In this document: piece by piece, positions 1 to 7,914 of the stretch
Layout: the number at the start of each line of letters is the position of its first letter
Numbering within the stretch: position 1 is the stretch's first letter
Source: Mucilaginibacter frigoritolerans
Lineage (GTDB): Bacteria > Bacteroidota > Bacteroidia > Sphingobacteriales > Sphingobacteriaceae
Length of the DNA: 64,000 nt
Reading direction: 5' to 3'
NCBI RefSeq assembly: GCF_007830615.1
Contig: NZ_VLLI01000003.1
Coordinates: forward strand, 248,001 to 312,000
Position numbers and translations under genes: made by a program
The notes under the pieces: model-generated
The model's input: the letters and a program-made list of their open reading frames with translations, nothing else
Told to the model about the DNA's origin: nothing
The model's database searches: none

Positions 1-1343
1 ACATCGGTTCCTATCAATAACTGGTGACTTAGCGACCCGGTTTTAAATTTACCGGTTAAATTAACCTGACCAGTGTAGTCGTTTTCAATCGTATTTGCAC
101 GGGCAAGTCCCCTGTTCCAATCGCCTGTAGCGCTTACGGTATTGGGTAGACTTGCCTGGTATGAATCGATATCAGTTCCCTGACCGGATATGATTGCATT
201 TAAATGCCAATTGTCATTAAACTGGTGGTTTAAAGTTGCCATCCCCGAAAACTGGTTCATGTGGCTATAAGCCCATGAGGTATTAATGTATTGTGAACGC
301 GGCACCATTGTAGGAATGGCCCGTCCATTATTTAAAGACCCGATGCCAAAGTCGGGGGTCAAACTCTCACGCAAATAGTCGCCTTCAACCAGCAGCGTAG
401 TTTTTTTATCAAGATTAAACAATAAAGAAGGGTTTACATATTTACGTATAGTATACACATGGTTGCGATAGCTACCATCGTTTTCATATACTCCAATTAG
501 CCTGAAAGCTACATTTTCACTGATCGGCCCGTAAACATCCACACTTGGTTTAAACATATCATAACTCCCGTATCGCATAGAAACCTCGCCGCCGCTTTCA
601 AATTGGGGCTTTTTAGTAACCATATTAATAATAAGGCCGCCAGATACATTACCATAAAGCAATGCGGCACTTCCCTTCAATACTTCTACAGATTCCAGGG
701 TACTTGCTTCAGGAAAACCAGCCGTGTTGGTTAGCACGCCGTCCTTAAAAATACTGCTTGATGCACCGGTTATGCCAATGCTGTATCCCCGGGCAGAAAA
801 CGTTTCGCCTACTCCGCCTCGTGTTTGTGTTAACGAAACGCCGCTTACATTTTTTACCGCATCACCCAATCGGTTTATTTGCTGATCCTCGATAACCTGG
901 CTGCTTACCGTTCCGGTACTTTGAGGAAGATCAAGAGGGCGAATATTTGCTTTATCTAATGATACCGGTTTGGGCGCTCTATTTGCATTAATAATTACCT
1001 CGTTTAGCTTTGAGGAGCTTTCTGTTAATGTAAAATCTGCAATAGTTGTAGTTGATTTCGTTACAGTAACCCGTTTTTCCTGACTTTGGGTGCCAACAAA
1101 TGAAACCACAACGGTATAGTTACCCGGTTTAATACTGCTGATGATATAAGTACCATCAGCTTCTGTGCTGGTTGCACGGTTAAGTTCCTTAACAGAAACT
1201 GTTACAAATGCTGCCGGTTGCCCGTCTGAAGTTTTAACTGTCCCTGAAATTTTGCCGCTTGCCAGATCATCGGCCTTAACAATGTTGCAGCATATGATCA
1301 TTAAAAAAGTAAGCCTGATAGATATTATATAAAGTATTTTCAT
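1..1343 (-). CDS. TonB-dependent siderophore receptor, 5' part only
   Basis: Outer-membrane receptor for TonB-powered uptake, probably of a ferric siderophore. The gene starts at the ATG at 1343 on the minus strand and runs off the left edge, so about 447 N-terminal residues are visible. They begin with a hydrophobic signal peptide. A carboxypeptidase-regulatory-like beta domain follows (GKISGTVKTSDGQPAAFVTV, then ADGTY), then a plug domain with RPLDLPQSTGTVSSQVI, RGGVGETFSARGY and LLYGNVSGGLINMVTKKP-like wording typical of FhuA/FecA-class receptors. The start of the beta barrel is present. A canonical Bacteroidota promoter and a palindromic operator lie just upstream, consistent with iron-responsive control (inference). 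The substrate cannot be told from the sequence. Confidence 0.9.
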   Translation of the reverse strand, partial: MKILYIISIRLTFLMIICCNIVKADDLASGKISGTVKTSDGQPAAFVTVSVKELNRATSTEADGTYIISSIKPGNYTVVVSFVGTQSQEKRVTVTKSTTTIADFTLTESSSKLNEVIINANRAPKPVSLDKANIRPLDLPQSTGTVSSQVIEDQQINRLGDAVKNVSGVSLTQTRGGVGETFSARGYSIGITGASSSIFKDGVLTNTAGFPEASTLESVEVLKGSAALLYGNVSGGLIINMVTKKPQFESGGEVSMRYGSYDMFKPSVDVYGPISENVAFRLIGVYENDGSYRNHVYTIRKYVNPSLLFNLDKKTTLLVEGDYLRESLTPDFGIGSLNNGRAIPTMVPRSQYINTSWAYSHMNQFSGMATLNHQFNDNWHLNAIISGQGTDIDSYQASLPNTVSATGDWNRGLARANTIENDYTGQVNLTGKFKTGSLSHQLLIGTD

Positions 1344-1350
1344 TTGTTAT

Positions 1351-1365
1351 TTAGATTAAGTCTAA
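1351..1365. promoter_or_regulatory. Candidate metal-responsive operator upstream of the TonB receptor
   Basis: TTAGATTAAGTCTAA is a near-perfect palindrome (arms TTAGA/TCTAA) lying 7 bases upstream of the receptor start codon and just downstream of its -7 box, so a bound repressor would cover the transcription start. The symmetry and TTAGA-N5-TCTAA shape resemble DtxR/MntR- or Fur-like operators, but assignment to a regulator family is inference. Confidence 0.45.
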
Positions 1366-1372
1366 TTAAGCG

Positions 1373-1403
1373 CAAAGATATAACCACAATTAGAAATCCC
1401 AAA
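1373..1403 (-). promoter_or_regulatory. Bacteroidota-type promoter for the TonB receptor
   Basis: On the minus strand TTTG (1400-1403) is followed by a 19-base spacer and TATCTTTG (1373-1380), an exact match to the Bacteroidota -33/-7 consensus TTTG...TAnnTTTG. Predicted transcription starts near 1366, overlapping the adjacent palindrome. Confidence 0.65.
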
Positions 1404-1473
1404 CACTATTTAGAATTAATTTAAATAAGGGCGAAGAAGAAAGATTTTCCTCGCAATGGTATATTTGTAACTG

Positions 1474-1928
1474 ATGAAGATCATAATTACCTTATCACCG
1501 TTATTAATGCTACTGGCAGGCTGTCAATTTGACCCATATGCAAATGATTTCACAAACCAAAATTCAATAATGTAATAGGTGTCTATAAGTTTGAACAGCA
1601 AGCCATTGGAAATGACTCAATTACAAATAAAGCAAAGTATGGAAGCATTACTTTAAATGCAGATAGCACATTTGAAGCTGTTAACGTTCCGAATGCAGTT
1701 AATGATGCATTTTGGGGAATGATAACCAGTAAAGGAAAATGGCGTATAGAAATAATCGGAGGAGTTGACAACGGTGGAGTTGCGCAAAACAACTGGGGTG
1801 TCATATTAACCGACATGCCTGCATCTTTACAATATATTGGTTTCATGAATGAAAAACCACCATATAAGTTAATAATAACTTATGGCGACCCAGATGAAGG
1901 AGCAGTTTCTATATATAAGAAACAATAG
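1474..1928 (+). pseudogene. Small lipoprotein gene broken by a one-base frameshift
   Basis: The ATG at 1474 opens a lipoprotein signal peptide (MKIIITLSPLLMLLAGCQF, lipobox LAGC) but stops at TAA 1573-1575 after 33 codons. The shifted frame reads openly from about 1560 (KFNNVIGVYKFEQQ...) to the stop at 1928 and makes a sensible soluble beta-rich domain. The junction is at the AAAA run near 1559-1562: one extra A would join both parts into one protein of about 150 residues. Either a real mutation or a sequencing error. A TATATTTG -7-like box lies at 1460-1467. The family is not recognised. Confidence 0.7.
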
Positions 1929-1966
1929 CATTTATATGGTAGTTTCGCGCTTTCCCTTTAACTGGT

Positions 1967-2094
1967 CGAGGTTTACAAACCTCGTCCTAAAATGTGTTAA
2001 GCTTGCAGCTTAATGACAGATCCTGGCAATCGGTTGGGCTTTGCCTTTCAAACATGCTTTCCGTTATCTCAGCCAAGCGGTACGCTTGGCTGAG
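1967..2094. repeat. Cluster of intergenic palindromes (REP/MITE-like)
   Basis: Three inverted repeats stand in a row. One has arms CGAGGTTT/AAACCTCG at 1967-1984, one has TTAAGC/GCTTAA near 1998-2015, and one is a perfect 12-bp stem CTCAGCCAAGCG/CGCTTGGCTGAG with a 3-base loop at 2068-2094. No T-tract follows, so these look more like repetitive palindromes than terminators. No coding signal is seen. Confidence 0.55.
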
Positions 2095-2106
2095 CGGAGC
2101 ATTTGA

Positions 2107-3159
2107 TTATTGAGGAATCACTTTTTGCGCCTTTAGTTCATCAAATAACCTATAGAACATCTTCTCGGTATCAACAAATTCATGGAATCCCAAGAGCCTT
2201 GCCTTCGTGCCATCGCCAAAAAAATCATAATCCCAGCCAAAAACCGCATCGCCAAATGGCCATGAAGAGACTTCGTGATAGCTATGCTTTTGTAAGCCAT
2301 ATTTCTCCTGTATGTTTTTCCACAAGGGCGCCTTGTCCGCCATCACAGTTTGCAAAGACATTTGCAAAGGCGGCGCAATTTCCAAACCAAAGTATCTTGC
2401 AATCTTGGGCCACAAGTCGTCCCAACGGAAAAGATCGCCATTGGTAATATTGAAAGCCTGATTAGCGCACTGCTCGTTTGTTGCTGCCCAAACCGTTGCC
2501 TTTGCCAGCAACCCTGCGTCCGTCGTTTCCAGCAATTTATTATAAGCGCCCGGTTTTCCCGGAAAACGCAAAGGCAAACCTAATTCTTTCGATATGGAGG
2601 CATAGACAGCAATTACCAGCACCAGATTCATCGGGTTGCCCAACGCTGTCCCGGCAACTACAGATGGTCGTATGGCAGACCATGTCCATGACTTGCCTTG
2701 CTGCCGGTTCTCAAGAAACTGCTGCTGATCCACGTTAAACTCTGGTGGCATATGACCGCCATCGTCTTCTTTAGCGGGCGTTTTAAAAGGACCAAGATGT
2801 GCACCATACACCTTATAGCCTTGCATCAAACTGATATGCTCCAAGTTTGCGGCAATCGGCTCTACTGCCTCCACTAAATTAACCAGCATCGCTAAATTGG
2901 GCGGCACCAGTTCTGCCCAACTTGGCCTATCCTGGAAAGCAGCATAAAAGATATGAGTAACTTCCTGTAGGCCCTTAAGTTTATCCTTACACTGTTCGGG
3001 ATCAAGGAGATCTATGGCAACATATTTCAGTTTTCCATTGTCGATACCGCCCCGCCTGGATAAACCGATTATATTCCAATCTCCAAGTTCCAATAAATAA
3101 TGGATGAGGTTGGTTGCGATTACGCCATTTGCGCCAACCACTAGTGCTGTCTTTTGCAT
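2107..3159 (-). CDS. SDR-family NAD(P)-dependent oxidoreductase (PRISE/5-beta-reductase-like)
   Basis: A 350-aa Rossmann-fold protein. The N-terminus ALVVGANGVIATNLIHYLL is the glycine-rich nucleotide-binding motif, followed by LSRRG and a conserved Asp (AIDLLD). Overall size and the segments HIFYAAF, MQGYKVYGAHLG and WSAIRPSVVAG match the extended SDRs related to progesterone 5-beta-reductase/iridoid synthase. In that family a Tyr in an NFYY-type motif helps catalysis. Here the equivalent stretch reads PPEFNVDQQQFL with no Tyr, so activity may differ. It is divergent from the AraC-type regulator at 3273, which may control it (inference). Substrate unknown. Confidence 0.8.
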   Translation of the reverse strand: MQKTALVVGANGVIATNLIHYLLELGDWNIIGLSRRGGIDNGKLKYVAIDLLDPEQCKDKLKGLQEVTHIFYAAFQDRPSWAELVPPNLAMLVNLVEAVEPIAANLEHISLMQGYKVYGAHLGPFKTPAKEDDGGHMPPEFNVDQQQFLENRQQGKSWTWSAIRPSVVAGTALGNPMNLVLVIAVYASISKELGLPLRFPGKPGAYNKLLETTDAGLLAKATVWAATNEQCANQAFNITNGDLFRWDDLWPKIARYFGLEIAPPLQMSLQTVMADKAPLWKNIQEKYGLQKHSYHEVSSWPFGDAVFGWDYDFFGDGTKARLLGFHEFVDTEKMFYRLFDELKAQKVIPQ

Positions 3160-3272
3160 AATGAATAATTTTTATTTTCTGCTGGCTCAACCGGGCCTGC
3201 TGTTGGACAAAATTGAGTGTTTTAAAAGCAACTTATTGGTAAAACACCTATAAGTTTTTGTATCTTTCCGTT

Positions 3273-4055
3273 ATGAAACAGTATAAACAGTTTCGATCAT
3301 TGATAATTGCTGATTTCGAGGCAGCGGAGTGGCCGCATCCGCCGCATAAGCACAACCATTATGAGCTGATCTATACCCGACAAGGGACTGGCACCCATTA
3401 TATTAATGGGAATGCAATTCCTTATGTCAATGGGAATATTTTCCTGATCGGGCCGGATGAAGAGCACTATTTTGAAATCGATAGCCCGACACAATTTGTA
3501 TTTATCAAATTTACGGACGTTTATATCCACCATGCAAGTTCCGGTTCTTCGTATGGACTACGACATCTGGAATACCTGATCAAGAGTAAGGAAACACATC
3601 TTTCAGCTTTCCAACTGAACAATGCAGATCAGCACAGCGCAGATGCAATTATCCAGGTGATTCTTTCTTTAAAACAGGATACCCTGTCCAATGAACAGTT
3701 GATCTGGTTGCAAGTGCTCACACTGGCAGCTCTATTGCAGCGCAATATGCCAGAACTAAAAGCCACTTTACACCGAAGCCGGGATATGCAGGCACTATTT
3801 TGCTACCTGCATAAACATATTTACACGCCTTACAAGCTTAGGTCTTTGGTTATGGCTTCACACTTCAACACCACGCCTGATTATATCGGGCCTTACTTCA
3901 AAAGAAACACAGGAATAACGCTCAGAAACTACATTGGCAATTATCGTAAAAGCCTGATCAGGCAAAGGATGGAAAGCGGGAATTACAGTTTAAAACAGAT
4001 TGCTGCCGAGTTCGGGCTGACTGACGAGAGCCACGTAAGTAAAATCATGAGTTAA
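3273..4055 (+). CDS. AraC-family transcriptional regulator, short C-terminus
   Basis: The N-terminal cupin-like sensor has HKHNHYELIYTRQGTGTHYI and a later GPDEEHYFEI. The C-terminal double helix-turn-helix is recognisable from about residue 180: LRSLVMASHFNTTPDYIGPYFKRNTGITLRNYI, then LKQIAAEFGLTDESHVSKIMS. The protein ends at that point, whereas AraC proteins usually continue about 15-25 residues (FKKxxGxSPxxYR), so the last helix appears truncated. The ATG at 3273 is chosen over an in-frame TTG at 3258 because it is the first ATG. It diverges from the SDR gene, a common regulator-target arrangement. Confidence 0.8.
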   Translation: MKQYKQFRSLIIADFEAAEWPHPPHKHNHYELIYTRQGTGTHYINGNAIPYVNGNIFLIGPDEEHYFEIDSPTQFVFIKFTDVYIHHASSGSSYGLRHLEYLIKSKETHLSAFQLNNADQHSADAIIQVILSLKQDTLSNEQLIWLQVLTLAALLQRNMPELKATLHRSRDMQALFCYLHKHIYTPYKLRSLVMASHFNTTPDYIGPYFKRNTGITLRNYIGNYRKSLIRQRMESGNYSLKQIAAEFGLTDESHVSKIMS

Positions 4056-4172
4056 CCAAGGGGGTAACGATTTAGGGTTACACATCTGTCTCATTCGTCA
4101 ACTGATGTGGAGAATAATTGTTTGCTGATCACTACCCCGCTATCCGAAGTTTCCGACTACACACCCTCAAAC

Positions 4173-4207
4173 AAAAAAGCCTCCTAGAAATTATCTAAGA
4201 GGCTTTT
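4173..4207 (-). terminator. Rho-independent terminator of tRNA-Phe
   Basis: Stem AAGCCTC/GAGGCTT (4177-4183 with 4199-4205) followed, on the minus strand, by a run of six Ts. It lies just beyond the 3' end of the tRNA. Confidence 0.75.
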
Positions 4208-4216
4208 GCCTTTTTG

Positions 4217-4289
4217 TGGTATCAGCTGGGATCGAACCAGCGACACAAGGATTTTCAGTCCTTTGCTCTACCGACTGAGCTATGATACC
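4217..4289 (-). tRNA. tRNA-Phe (GAA)
   Basis: Read on the minus strand, the 73-base sequence folds as a cloverleaf. The acceptor stem is GGTATCA/TGATACC with discriminator A, the D arm contains AGCTCAGTCGGTAGAGC, the anticodon loop is CTGAAAA with anticodon GAA, and the T arm contains GGTTCGATCC. CCA is not encoded. A consensus promoter and a terminator flank it, so it is transcribed alone. Confidence 0.97.
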
Positions 4290-4310
4290 GCCTTTCCCGT
4301 TTAGGGACTG

Positions 4311-4341
4311 CAAATGTAGCGTTTTTTTTATTCGGCGAAAG
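4311..4341 (-). promoter_or_regulatory. Promoter of tRNA-Phe
   Basis: On the minus strand TACATTTG (4311-4318) matches the -7 consensus TAnnTTTG exactly. A TTTC box lies 18 bases further upstream at 4337-4340. It stands 22 bases from the tRNA 5' end. Confidence 0.6.
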
Positions 4342-4427
4342 TTTTTTTTGAAAAAAAATCAAATAATTTGAGTCCTCGCATTTCATCCCAATCAATCCCA
4401 CTCGCTATCAGCCAATTAATAATTCCA

Positions 4428-4458
4428 TTTGGACAATTCAACTTAACCATTAACTTTG
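4428..4458 (+). promoter_or_regulatory. Bacteroidota-type promoter of the Fe-S oxidoreductase pair
   Basis: TTTG at 4428-4431, a 19-base spacer, then TAACTTTG at 4451-4458: an exact fit to the TTTG/TAnnTTTG consensus, 22 bases before the ATG at 4481. Confidence 0.7.
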
Positions 4459-4480
4459 GGAAAATTACTATGCACGCATA

Positions 4481-5776
4481 ATGATTGCTCAAAGCCTGTT
4501 TATCATCATCCTTATTGCCGCTATTTACCTTTTCAGCAAGAATGTTGGGAAGATTCGCCGCAATATCCTTTTAGGGAAATCTGCCGACCACTCGGACAAC
4601 CCCGCCCTGCGCTGGAAAACCATGGCGAGGATTGCCCTGGGCCAAACCAAAATGGTTAAACGTCCGCTGGCGGCCGTAATGCATTTTTTTATCTACGTAG
4701 GTTTCATCATCATCAACCTCGAAGTGCTGGAGATTATGCTCGATGGCATTTTCGGCTCGCACCGGATCTTCTCCAAACCCCTAGGCGGTTTGTATGATCT
4801 GCTCATCGGTGGGTTTGAAATCCTGGCCCTGCTGGTGTTCACCGCCTGCGTGGTATTTTTGTGCCGGCGCAATATTGCCCACCTTAAACGCTTCAGCGGC
4901 GTGGAGATGACCACATGGCCAAAAAGTGATGCCAATTACATCCTCACTATCGAAATACTGTTAATGACCGCCTTTTTAACTATGAACGCTGCCGATCACA
5001 AATTGCAGCTGTTAAACTTCGGTCATTATATTAAAGCGGGCAGTTTCCCCGTAAGCTCGTTTATAGGCCCGTTACTGCCAGATAATGCCCATGCGCTGGA
5101 AATGATTGAGCGCGGCTGCTGGTGGTTCCATATTGTAGGGATATTGGCGTTTTTAAACTACCTGCCCTACTCCAAGCATTTCCATATCCTGCTGGCATTC
5201 CCCAATACCTATTACAGTAACCTGCACCCAAAGGGACAGTTTACCAATATGGCTTCGGTTACCAATGAAGTAAAGGCAATGCTCGATCCCTCCTTCGTAC
5301 CCGAAACAACCGGCGAACCGGGACGCTTCGGCGCCAAGGATGTGACCGACCTTACCTGGAAAAACCTTATGGAGGCTTATACCTGTACCGAATGCGGCAG
5401 GTGTACATCGGTGTGTCCGGCTAATCAAACAGGCAAACTACTGTCGCCCCGCAAAATAATGATGGATACGCGCGACAGGATTACCGAGGTAGGTAAAAAC
5501 ATTGATCAGCATGGCAAGGATTATAAAGACGACAAATCACTGCTGGACAATTACATTACCCGCGAGGAGCTTTGGGCCTGCACCACCTGCAATGCCTGTA
5601 CCGATGCCTGCCCGGTAAACATAAATCCGCTGGAAATTATTACCGAAATGCGCCGCTACATTGTGATGGAAGAATCACAGGCCCCGGCAAGCCTTAATAC
5701 CATGTTTGGCAACGTTGAAAATAACGGCGCCCCATGGAAATATAGTAATGCTGACAGGTTCAATTGGAGCGAGTAG
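4481..5776 (+). CDS. Membrane-bound 4Fe-4S dicluster oxidoreductase subunit (HdrC/D-like)
   Basis: A 431-aa electron-transfer protein. The N-terminal ~250 residues hold several hydrophobic segments (residues ~3-20, 66-85, 105-125, 155-170, 215-235) in the style of a nitrate-reductase-gamma/HdrE membrane domain. The C-terminal part carries two ferredoxin-type motifs, CTECGRCTSVCP near residue 300 and CTTCNACTDACP near residue 366, each able to bind a [4Fe-4S] cluster. It probably passes electrons between the quinone pool and a soluble partner. The next gene (5923) encodes a CCG-domain subunit of the same complex type. The true electron donor is unknown. The gene is driven by the promoter at 4428-4458. 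Confidence 0.88.
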   Translation: MIAQSLFIIILIAAIYLFSKNVGKIRRNILLGKSADHSDNPALRWKTMARIALGQTKMVKRPLAAVMHFFIYVGFIIINLEVLEIMLDGIFGSHRIFSKPLGGLYDLLIGGFEILALLVFTACVVFLCRRNIAHLKRFSGVEMTTWPKSDANYILTIEILLMTAFLTMNAADHKLQLLNFGHYIKAGSFPVSSFIGPLLPDNAHALEMIERGCWWFHIVGILAFLNYLPYSKHFHILLAFPNTYYSNLHPKGQFTNMASVTNEVKAMLDPSFVPETTGEPGRFGAKDVTDLTWKNLMEAYTCTECGRCTSVCPANQTGKLLSPRKIMMDTRDRITEVGKNIDQHGKDYKDDKSLLDNYITREELWACTTCNACTDACPVNINPLEIITEMRRYIVMEESQAPASLNTMFGNVENNGAPWKYSNADRFNWSE

Positions 5777-5782
5777 TAAGTC

Positions 5783-5912
5783 CATAATCCATGGTCGATA
5801 GTCCATAGTACTTGAAGAAAATTGAAACCATGGTCCATGGACTATCGACTATCGACTAATAAACAACACTGAATTATCCATGGTCTATGGACTATCGTCT
5901 ATCGACTAAAAA
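5783..5912. repeat. Three copies of a short palindromic repeat between the Fe-S genes
   Basis: The motif 'ccatggtc-atggactatcgactatcgac' recurs imperfectly at about 5783-5810 (inverted variant), 5827-5856 and 5878-5907. Each copy contains CCATGG and ATGGACTAT half-sites that can pair. The 3' copy reaches to within 16 bases of the start of the second gene and could affect its translation. An in-frame ATG at 5887 lies inside the repeat and is unlikely to be the real start. Confidence 0.65.
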
Positions 5913-5922
5913 ACAATCCGAA

Positions 5923-6726
5923 ATGGAAAATCCGAATTCCGAAATTAAAGTCCCTACCATGGCGGCAATGGCTGCTGAAGGCAAGCAACCCGAAATATTG
6001 TTTTGGGTAGGATGTGCCGGCAGCTTTGACGAACGCGCCCAGAAAATAACCCGCGACATTTGCAAAATACTGCACCATGTAGGCATCAGCTATGCCGTAC
6101 TCGGAACGGAGGAAAGCTGTACCGGCGATCCGGCTAAACGGGCGGGCAACGAGTTTTTGTTCCAGATGCAGGCTATGGCTAATATACAAGTGCTGGATGC
6201 TTACCAGGTAAAGAAGATAGTGACCGGTTGTCCGCATTGTTTCAATACCATAAAGAATGAGTACCCTGGCCTGGGCGGCAATTACGAAGTGATTCACCAT
6301 AGCCAGTTGATACAACAACTGATAGATGAAGGCAAACTGAAAGCCGAAGGCGGCGAAAGCTTCAAAGGCAAAAAAATAACCTATCACGACCCTTGCTACC
6401 TTGGTCGCGGCAACAATGTTTATGAGGCCCCCCGTGCCGCGCTGGAAATATTGGATGCCGAACTGGTTGAACTGAAACGCTGCAAATCGAACGGATTATG
6501 CTGTGGTGCCGGTGGTGCACAAATGTTTAAAGAACCTGAAAAAGGCACCAAAGAAATAAACGCCGAACGCATGGCCGATATACTGGAAGCCAAAGCTACC
6601 CTCGTAGCTGCCGCCTGTCCATTCTGCATGACTATGCTGCGCGATGGCGTAAAACACGAAGATAAAGAACAGGAAATACAGGTATTGGATATTGCAGAGA
6701 TTACCGTTAGGGCTAATGGGTTATAA
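5923..6726 (+). CDS. CCG-domain (Fe-S)-binding oxidoreductase subunit (HdrB-like)
   Basis: Soluble partner of the preceding membrane Fe-S protein. It shows two cysteine-rich CCG-type domains: WVGCAGSFDERAQ with later TGCPHCFNTIKNEYP, and YHDPCYLGRGNNVYE with later SNGLCCGAGGAQMF and CPFCMTMLRDG. In heterodisulfide reductase B these residues bind the catalytic iron-sulfur cluster. I take the ATG at 5923 (MENPNSEIKVPTMAAMA) because the upstream in-frame ATG at 5887 lies in a repeat. The electron acceptor is unknown. Confidence 0.85.
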   Translation: MENPNSEIKVPTMAAMAAEGKQPEILFWVGCAGSFDERAQKITRDICKILHHVGISYAVLGTEESCTGDPAKRAGNEFLFQMQAMANIQVLDAYQVKKIVTGCPHCFNTIKNEYPGLGGNYEVIHHSQLIQQLIDEGKLKAEGGESFKGKKITYHDPCYLGRGNNVYEAPRAALEILDAELVELKRCKSNGLCCGAGGAQMFKEPEKGTKEINAERMADILEAKATLVAAACPFCMTMLRDGVKHEDKEQEIQVLDIAEITVRANGL

Positions 6727-6747
6727 TTAAACAAATTATAAAACCAG

Positions 6748-6839
6748 GTCATGCTGAACTTGTTTCAGCACCTCATATGCAAGGTATACGCCTGGCAATT
6801 CGCACGTCCTGTGGGGTGCTGAAATAAATTCAGCATGAC
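6748..6839. repeat. Long inverted repeat downstream of the Fe-S operon
   Basis: GTCATGCTGAACTTGTTTCAGCAC (6748-6771) pairs with GTGCTGAAATAAATTCAGCATGAC (6816-6839), giving arms of about 24 bases around a 44-base loop. Arms of this kind are common dispersed repeats in Bacteroidota. It may also serve as a transcription stop between the convergent genes. Confidence 0.7.
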
Positions 6840-6860
6840 GTTTTGGATTAAATTATCCCC

Positions 6861-7343
6861 CTACAACCCCTTTTCTTTAAAATAATTTAAAGCCTCTTCC
6901 AGGCTGTCCAGTCTTTCGGTGGGTATATTTTTTAAGGGGATATTTAGTGCGGTGGTCATGGAGTCCACATCGCCCTTACGATCATTTCGGGTTTGTACAA
7001 TAATATCGTCTGCAATGGTTTTTAGTTCGAGGATACCCGCAACAGGATTGCCCACATAATCCACATTATTCAGCTTGTGTAAATTAAAGGAATAATATTC
7101 CTGCTTGCCTTTTGCATAAGTTTTGCGCAGGCGTATAAATGAATCGGGGGTGATCAGCAACTCCCACTTTTTTAGTTTGGCATCTGCCGATGTATCATAC
7201 GATTGTGCAAGGCATTTATTGGCCCATACCAACCAATCCTGCTCATCAAACTTATATTTAAAGCAATAATTAACGGCAAGGGTTAAAGCAACTGTGGTTA
7301 TAATAAGCACTTTTTTAATTGCCGGAAGAACTGATGTTAACAT
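6861..7343 (-). CDS. Hypothetical membrane-anchored or secreted protein
   Basis: 160 aa, family not recognised. An N-terminal hydrophobic helix at about residues 8-27 (IKKVLIITTVALTLAVNYCF) suggests a signal peptide or membrane anchor. The rest is a soluble mixed domain with a lysine-rich stretch around residues 50-85. It is transcribed alone, convergent with the Fe-S genes and divergent from the gene at 7390 (46-base gap). Confidence 0.6.
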   Translation of the reverse strand: MLTSVLPAIKKVLIITTVALTLAVNYCFKYKFDEQDWLVWANKCLAQSYDTSADAKLKKWELLITPDSFIRLRKTYAKGKQEYYSFNLHKLNNVDYVGNPVAGILELKTIADDIIVQTRNDRKGDVDSMTTALNIPLKNIPTERLDSLEEALNYFKEKGL

Positions 7344-7389
7344 GACAACAAAATTAAATCCGAAGTTAATAAAATGTATAGCTTTGTAA

Positions 7390-7875
7390 ATGCAATTTTC
7401 AGAAAATTCACGTGTTTGGGTGTATCAGTCTGACAAGAAACTTACTGATAACGAAGTACTTCAAATAAAAGTATTGTTAGATAACTTTACTACCGGCTGG
7501 ACAGCCCATAACAACCAGTTAAAAGCAAAAGCCGAAGTCAGATACAATCGTTTTTTGATTTTAGTGGTCGATGAAAGTCAGGCAGGCGCAAGCGGATGCT
7601 CTATTGATAAATCCGTTAATTTCATGAAACAATTGCAGGATCAGTTTAACCTAAATCTGTTCGACCGTTTTAATCTGGCTTACCGCGAAGGCAATGAAAT
7701 ACTATCTACAGGCAGAAACGACTTTGAGACATTGCTTAAAGAAGGTAAAATCGGCACAGAAACCATCGTATTCAATAACCTGGTACAAAACCTGGCCGAA
7801 CTGCAAACTAAATGGGAAGTACCGTTTAAAGATAGCTGGCATATCCAGCTGTTTGGGAACCTGGTAACAGCATAA
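7390..7875 (+). CDS. Conserved Bacteroidota protein, often mislabelled 'ABC transporter ATPase'
   Basis: 161 aa. The wording SRVWVYQSDKKLTDNE, WTAHNNQLKAKAEV, FLILVVDESQAGASGCSIDKSVNF and WHIQLFGNLV is typical of a small protein widespread in Bacteroidota. No Walker A or ABC signature is present, so the usual 'ATPase' label is not supported. Function unknown. It starts a run of three plus-strand genes (with YciI-like and YdeI-like proteins). Confidence 0.7.
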   Translation: MQFSENSRVWVYQSDKKLTDNEVLQIKVLLDNFTTGWTAHNNQLKAKAEVRYNRFLILVVDESQAGASGCSIDKSVNFMKQLQDQFNLNLFDRFNLAYREGNEILSTGRNDFETLLKEGKIGTETIVFNNLVQNLAELQTKWEVPFKDSWHIQLFGNLVTA

Positions 7876-7914
7876 GTATAGATCATAATTAAGCTTATTT
7901 TTTTTTCAGATGCC

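Noticed and set aside
2068..2094. Perfect 12-bp stem as terminator of the SDR gene
   Set aside because: No T-run follows on the minus strand; it fits better as one of a set of palindromic repeats.
5887..5922. ATG at 5887 as the start of the CCG-domain protein
   Set aside because: It lies within a short palindromic repeat and adds 12 residues with no family similarity.
7390..7875. Annotation as ABC transporter ATPase
   Set aside because: No Walker A, Walker B or ABC signature is visible in the 161 residues.
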